Positions 7,025 through 9,670 of a stretch of DNA of 9,670 bases are shown here, piece after piece. This DNA comes from an uncultured Flavobacterium sp. (GTDB lineage: Bacteria > Bacteroidota > Bacteroidia > Flavobacteriales > Flavobacteriaceae), in the NCBI GenBank assembly GCA_946480635.1, contig CAMLKV010000055.1:1-9670 (forward strand), in the 5' to 3' direction. The position numbers and the translations under genes are program-made. Below the pieces are notes generated by a model. The model made no database searches and was not told where the DNA came from. It worked only from the letters and a program-made list of their open reading frames with translations. Positions within the stretch are counted from its first letter, which is position 1. Every line of letters starts with the position of its first letter.

Positions 7025-7873
7025 TTACTTAATTAAAAGTTCTTTCATTTCAACCGAAGTTCCATTATAGATATTAATATCTACAGGACCTTTTATTCCT
7101 GGTATACGGCCATTTTCTGTTAGTTGCCAGATAGACCATTCATCATCAATATCTTTATAAAAAGCAGTATAGTTTGCTATCCAAAAAGGATATTCTTCAA
7201 AGTCATCTTTTAAAAAATCTTCATAGTAACTTTCACCACTATAAATAATAGGTTTTACTCCGTAGTGTGCTTCAACTTTTTCAAGCCATCTTTTCAGTCC
7301 AACTTTAAGACGTTCGATTGATTGTGTTTTAGGAAGTTTTTCTATATCTAACACTGGCGGAAAATCACCTTCAACCAAAGTAACTTGCTTTATAAAATTA
7401 TCTGCTTGTTCAATCGAATTTTCATTGGGACGATAATAATGATAGGCACCGCAGATAAAACCTTTTTCTTTGGCTTTCTTCCAATACTTTTTAAACTTTC
7501 TGTCGGCTCTTTCATTTCCTATGGAAGCACGAACGAATACAAACTCTATGGGATAACCGCCGTCAATTTCTTTAACCTTATCCCAATTTATTTTATCCTG
7601 ATATTCAGAAACATCAATACCGAATGATTTCTCTATATGTGCATCAAGCACTTTATCTACTGCAACTTCTCTAGCTTCAACAAATATCTTATCGGTTTTA
7701 AAACCTAAATAATACGCTAAAACATTTCGCTGACTATAAATAACTATAATCAAACTGAAAAGTAAAATCAATTTGAAAAATGTAGAACTCGAAAAAAAAG
7801 AAGGTTTTTTACCTGTCGTTTTACCACCTCGTTTTGCTGGAGGTTTTCTAACGGTAACTTTTTTTACCGGCAT
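7025..7873 (-). CDS. Membrane-anchored glycoside hydrolase family 25 (lysozyme-like muramidase)
   Basis: GH25 enzymes cleave the beta-1,4 bond between N-acetylmuramic acid and N-acetylglucosamine in peptidoglycan. The protein of 282 residues has a strongly basic N-terminus (1-23), a membrane helix (about 32-47) and a linker, then the catalytic barrel: FGIDVSEYQ with Asp87, FVFVRASIG, GAYHYYRP (142-149), PVLDIE with Asp176 and Glu178 (the family's catalytic acidic pair), IYSGESYY, FWIANY and the C-terminal WSIWQL...VDINIYNG. The N-in/C-out topology places the catalytic domain in the periplasm. It starts three bases after the stop of pssA, so the two form an operon. A role in wall remodelling is inferred; defence or predation enzymes of this family normally have a cleavable signal instead of an anchor. 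The gene is intact. Confidence 0.92.
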   Translation of the reverse strand: MPVKKVTVRKPPAKRGGKTTGKKPSFFSSSTFFKLILLFSLIIVIYSQRNVLAYYLGFKTDKIFVEAREVAVDKVLDAHIEKSFGIDVSEYQDKINWDKVKEIDGGYPIEFVFVRASIGNERADRKFKKYWKKAKEKGFICGAYHYYRPNENSIEQADNFIKQVTLVEGDFPPVLDIEKLPKTQSIERLKVGLKRWLEKVEAHYGVKPIIYSGESYYEDFLKDDFEEYPFWIANYTAFYKDIDDEWSIWQLTENGRIPGIKGPVDINIYNGTSVEMKELLIK

Positions 7874-7876
7874 AAA

Positions 7877-8613
7877 TTATTTTTCCTTTTTAATAAAAAC
7901 ATTATTAACTACCGATAACAAAACGTAAAATAAAATAATTAAAGGAACTCCTAAATATTTAAAACCCACAAGTAATGTTACTGAAACTGCTAAAAAGAAA
8001 ATTTGCAAAGCATTTTTCTGGAAAGTAAAGTTTTTGATTTTAAGAGAAAACAGAGGAATTTCTGCATTCATAACATAAGCACTCAAAAGTGTAATAACCA
8101 AAAGGACTTTTATACATTTCAAAGACTCTACAACAAACTCAATTCCTGAATATTGAATCACAAGCGGTAAACTTAAAATAAACAACGCATTTGCTGGCGT
8201 AGGCAATCCAATAAAAGAATCTGTTTGACGAGTGTCTATATTAAAATTTGCTAATCTAAAACAAGCTCCAAGTGTAATTATAAAACCTAAAAACGGCATA
8301 ATCATCACGGAATTGTCCCAAGAATTAACATCAATAACTTTATCTGAACCAAATGAATTAAGTATCAATTGAAACATCACATAACCCGGTACTACTCCAC
8401 TAGTTACCATATCGGCCAATGAATCTAATTGTAAACCGAGTTCACTTTAAACATTCGGGCAAAAAATCCGTCAAAAAAGTCAAAAAATATTCCCAAACTC
8501 ACAAATATGAACGCTAGTTCGAACTGTTTTTGAGAAGCGAAAACTAATGCTATACAACCACAAAAAAGATTAATTAATGTTATAATATTGGGAATGTGCT
8601 TTTTAATGTTCAT
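7877..8613 (-). pseudogene. pssA: CDP-diacylglycerol-serine O-phosphatidyltransferase, frameshifted
   Basis: PssA joins CDP-diacylglycerol and serine to make phosphatidylserine, the precursor of phosphatidylethanolamine, at the inner membrane. The ATG at 8611-8613 opens MNIKKHIPNIITLINLFCG and runs to DFFDGFFAR (45-53), the first half of the CDP-alcohol phosphotransferase signature, then leaves frame and stops at 8425-8427. The second half, ELGLQLDSLAD, and the membrane-spanning C-terminal part continue in another frame to the TAA at 7877-7879. The signature D-x2-DG-x2-AR-x8-G-x3-D-x3-D requires 24 bases between AR and G, but only 17 are present. Adding 7 bases gives a 247-residue protein, a normal size. 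Neither fragment alone contains the complete active site. A downstream ATG (8417-8419) exists but would give an inactive product. GH25 follows in the same operon. Confidence 0.93.
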
Positions 8614-8642
8614 TTTTAAAGTTTGGTTTATTTACAACAAAG

Positions 8643-8650
8643 CAAATTTA
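8643..8650 (-). promoter_or_regulatory. Possible -7 element of the pssA-GH25 operon
   Basis: On the minus strand this reads TAAATTTG followed by C, a perfect TAnnTTTG box 29 bases before the pssA ATG. No clear TTTG lies 19 bases upstream, so confidence is limited. Confidence 0.4.
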
Positions 8651-8676
8651 ACACAATAACTTTATATAGAACAGAG

Positions 8677-8707
8677 TTTAATATATCAGATTTTTATTTA
8701 ATCTTTG
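8677..8707 (+). promoter_or_regulatory. Possible promoter of the PorV/PorQ-family gene
   Basis: TTTA (8677-8680), 19 bases, then AATCTTTG (8700-8707) fits the Bacteroidetes promoter pattern with one mismatch in each box. It would give a very short leader before the TTG start at 8724. Motif match only. Confidence 0.35.
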
Positions 8708-8723
8708 CTGAAACTATTTCCCA

Positions 8724-9670
8724 TTGAAAAAACTAGTCTTAATTACATTATTAACAATCACTTGGTGTGTGCAATCTCAAACTATTCGTAAATATTCCAA
8801 CGAATTTATGAATATTGGTGTGGATGCTCGCGCATTTGGTATGGCCAATACTATGGTTGCACATAGTGGAGATGTAAATTCAGGGTATTGGAATCCAACT
8901 GGTTTATTAAAAATTGAAGACAGCGAAGCTGCTTTAATGCATGCCAGTTATTTTGCAAACATTGCTCAATATGACTATGCTGGTTTTGCAAAAAAAATTG
9001 ATGATAGAAGTGCTTGGGGAGCACATATTATACGTTTTGGGGTTGATGACATTTTAAATACTACTCAATTAATAGATTCTAACGGAAACATTGATTACAA
9101 CAGAATTAGTTTATTTTCTACTGCCGATTATGGTGTTACTTTCTCATACGCAAGAGAACTTCCTATTCAAGGTTTTCAATATGGTGTAAATGCAAAAGTT
9201 ATTAGAAGAATTATTGGAGATTTTGCTAGTTCTTGGGGATTTGGATTTGATATTGGATTACAATTTCAAAAAAACGATTGGCAATTTGGGTTAATGGTTC
9301 GAGATGTAACTACAACATACAATATTTGGAATATTAACGAAGAAGAATTCCAAAAAATTAAAGACGCACAAACCCAAACTCCTTTACAAAATCAGGACTT
9401 ACCTGAAAACAGTGAAATCACATTACCTAAAGCACAATTGGGTGCAGCCCGAAAATTTGATTTTCACAACGACATGAGTCTTTTGGCTTCAGCTAATTTA
9501 AACATGCAATTTCAGCAGACTAACGATATTATTTCGACAAGTTTTGTGAGTATTTCTCCTGCCTTAGGATTTGAATTTGGTTATAACAATCTAGCTTTTG
9601 CAAGAGCTGGTGTTGGAAACTTTCAAAATACATTACATCCTTTGGGCATGGATGGAAAATTTACTTATCA
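8724..9670 (+). CDS. PorV/PorQ-family outer-membrane beta-barrel protein (3' end outside window)
   Basis: The frame from TTG 8724 gives a basic-hydrophobic signal peptide (KKLVLITLLTITW, cleavage likely after VQS before QT). It then runs 315 codons to the window edge without a stop. The mature start contains FMNIGVDARAFGMANTMVA and GYWNPTGLL, the conserved N-terminal pattern of the FadL-like PorV/PorQ barrels. Alternating beta-strands follow. Family members include T9SS PorV, which hands cargo to the sortase PorU, and PorQ. Which paralogue this is cannot be settled from a partial gene. The first in-frame ATG would remove the signal peptide, so the TTG start is required. It diverges from pssA. 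A lipoprotein is unlikely: the signal-peptide Cys lacks a lipobox. A T9SS cargo gene lies 2 kb upstream, but such cargoes are scattered in these genomes, so a specific link is unproven. Confidence 0.85.
   Translation, partial: MKKLVLITLLTITWCVQSQTIRKYSNEFMNIGVDARAFGMANTMVAHSGDVNSGYWNPTGLLKIEDSEAALMHASYFANIAQYDYAGFAKKIDDRSAWGAHIIRFGVDDILNTTQLIDSNGNIDYNRISLFSTADYGVTFSYARELPIQGFQYGVNAKVIRRIIGDFASSWGFGFDIGLQFQKNDWQFGLMVRDVTTTYNIWNINEEEFQKIKDAQTQTPLQNQDLPENSEITLPKAQLGAARKFDFHNDMSLLASANLNMQFQQTNDIISTSFVSISPALGFEFGYNNLAFARAGVGNFQNTLHPLGMDGKFTY

Noticed and set aside
7385..7627. Plus-strand 80-codon frame opposite the GH25 gene
   Set aside because: It lies wholly antisense to the catalytic domain of an intact GH25 gene and has no recognisable motif.
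8425..8446. Programmed -1 ribosomal frameshift in pssA
   Set aside because: The TTTAAAG in this region is not in the X-XXY-YYZ register. A -1 shift would leave only six residues between AR and G, breaking the catalytic signature that needs eight.
8763..8790. Lipoprotein signal at the Cys in the PorV/PorQ-like leader
   Set aside because: The Cys is preceded by ITW rather than a lipobox, and a signal peptidase I site (VQS before QT) follows; family members are barrels, not lipoproteins.
5231..9670. A T9SS gene cluster
   Set aside because: The cargo gene and the PorV/PorQ-like gene are separated by unrelated convergent genes and have separate promoters; no core T9SS genes are present.
1..9670. 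CRISPR arrays, insertion sequences, tRNA or rRNA genes
   Set aside because: No regularly spaced repeats, transposase sequence, long terminal inverted repeats or tRNA cloverleaf were seen.

Overview
The window looks like a chromosomal segment of a member of the Flavobacteriaceae, probably Flavobacterium or a close relative. The DNA is AT-rich and every complete gene ends in TAA. Possible promoters resemble the Bacteroidetes pattern (TTTG, about 19 bases, TAnnTTTG) and there are no clear Shine-Dalgarno sequences. One gene encodes a secreted protein with a type IX secretion (T9SS) C-terminal sorting domain, and another encodes a PorV/PorQ-like outer-membrane barrel. The genus is inferred from protein resemblance only.

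Layout. (1) Bases 1-2145, minus strand: a RecQ helicase gene running off the left edge and interrupted by one in-frame TGA. (2) A short divergent intergenic region, 2146-2228. (3) A plus-strand block of housekeeping genes: kdsD (arabinose-5-phosphate isomerase), tatC, a carboxymuconolactone decarboxylase/AhpD-like gene overlapping tatC, then lptB after an 80-base gap. (4) An AT-only hairpin, then a T9SS cargo protein ending at a strong terminator. (5) A 73-residue membrane protein resembling DUF5808, convergent with the next pair. (6) A minus-strand pair: pssA (frameshifted) followed by a membrane-anchored GH25 muramidase-like gene. (7) A divergent plus-strand PorV/PorQ-family gene running off the right edge. 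No gene-free stretch exceeds about 110 bases.

How the genes fit together. Much of the window concerns the cell envelope. KdsD makes the precursor of the Kdo sugar of lipopolysaccharide, and LptB powers lipopolysaccharide export. TatC exports folded proteins and PssA commits lipid to phosphatidylethanolamine. The GH25 enzyme would cut peptidoglycan. The T9SS cargo and the PorV/PorQ-like barrel belong to the gliding/secretion world of this phylum.

The most notable observations are two damaged conserved genes within 8 kb. recQ carries a single in-frame TGA at a residue next to a conserved RRKFLL motif. pssA has lost 7 bases exactly where restoring a second tandem copy of AGTGAAC rebuilds the complete CDP-alcohol phosphotransferase signature. 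Both lesions look like replication-slippage or template-switch events, but sequencing or assembly error cannot be excluded from the sequence alone. I found no convincing new multi-gene system; the rest of the region is ordinary flavobacterial gene content.
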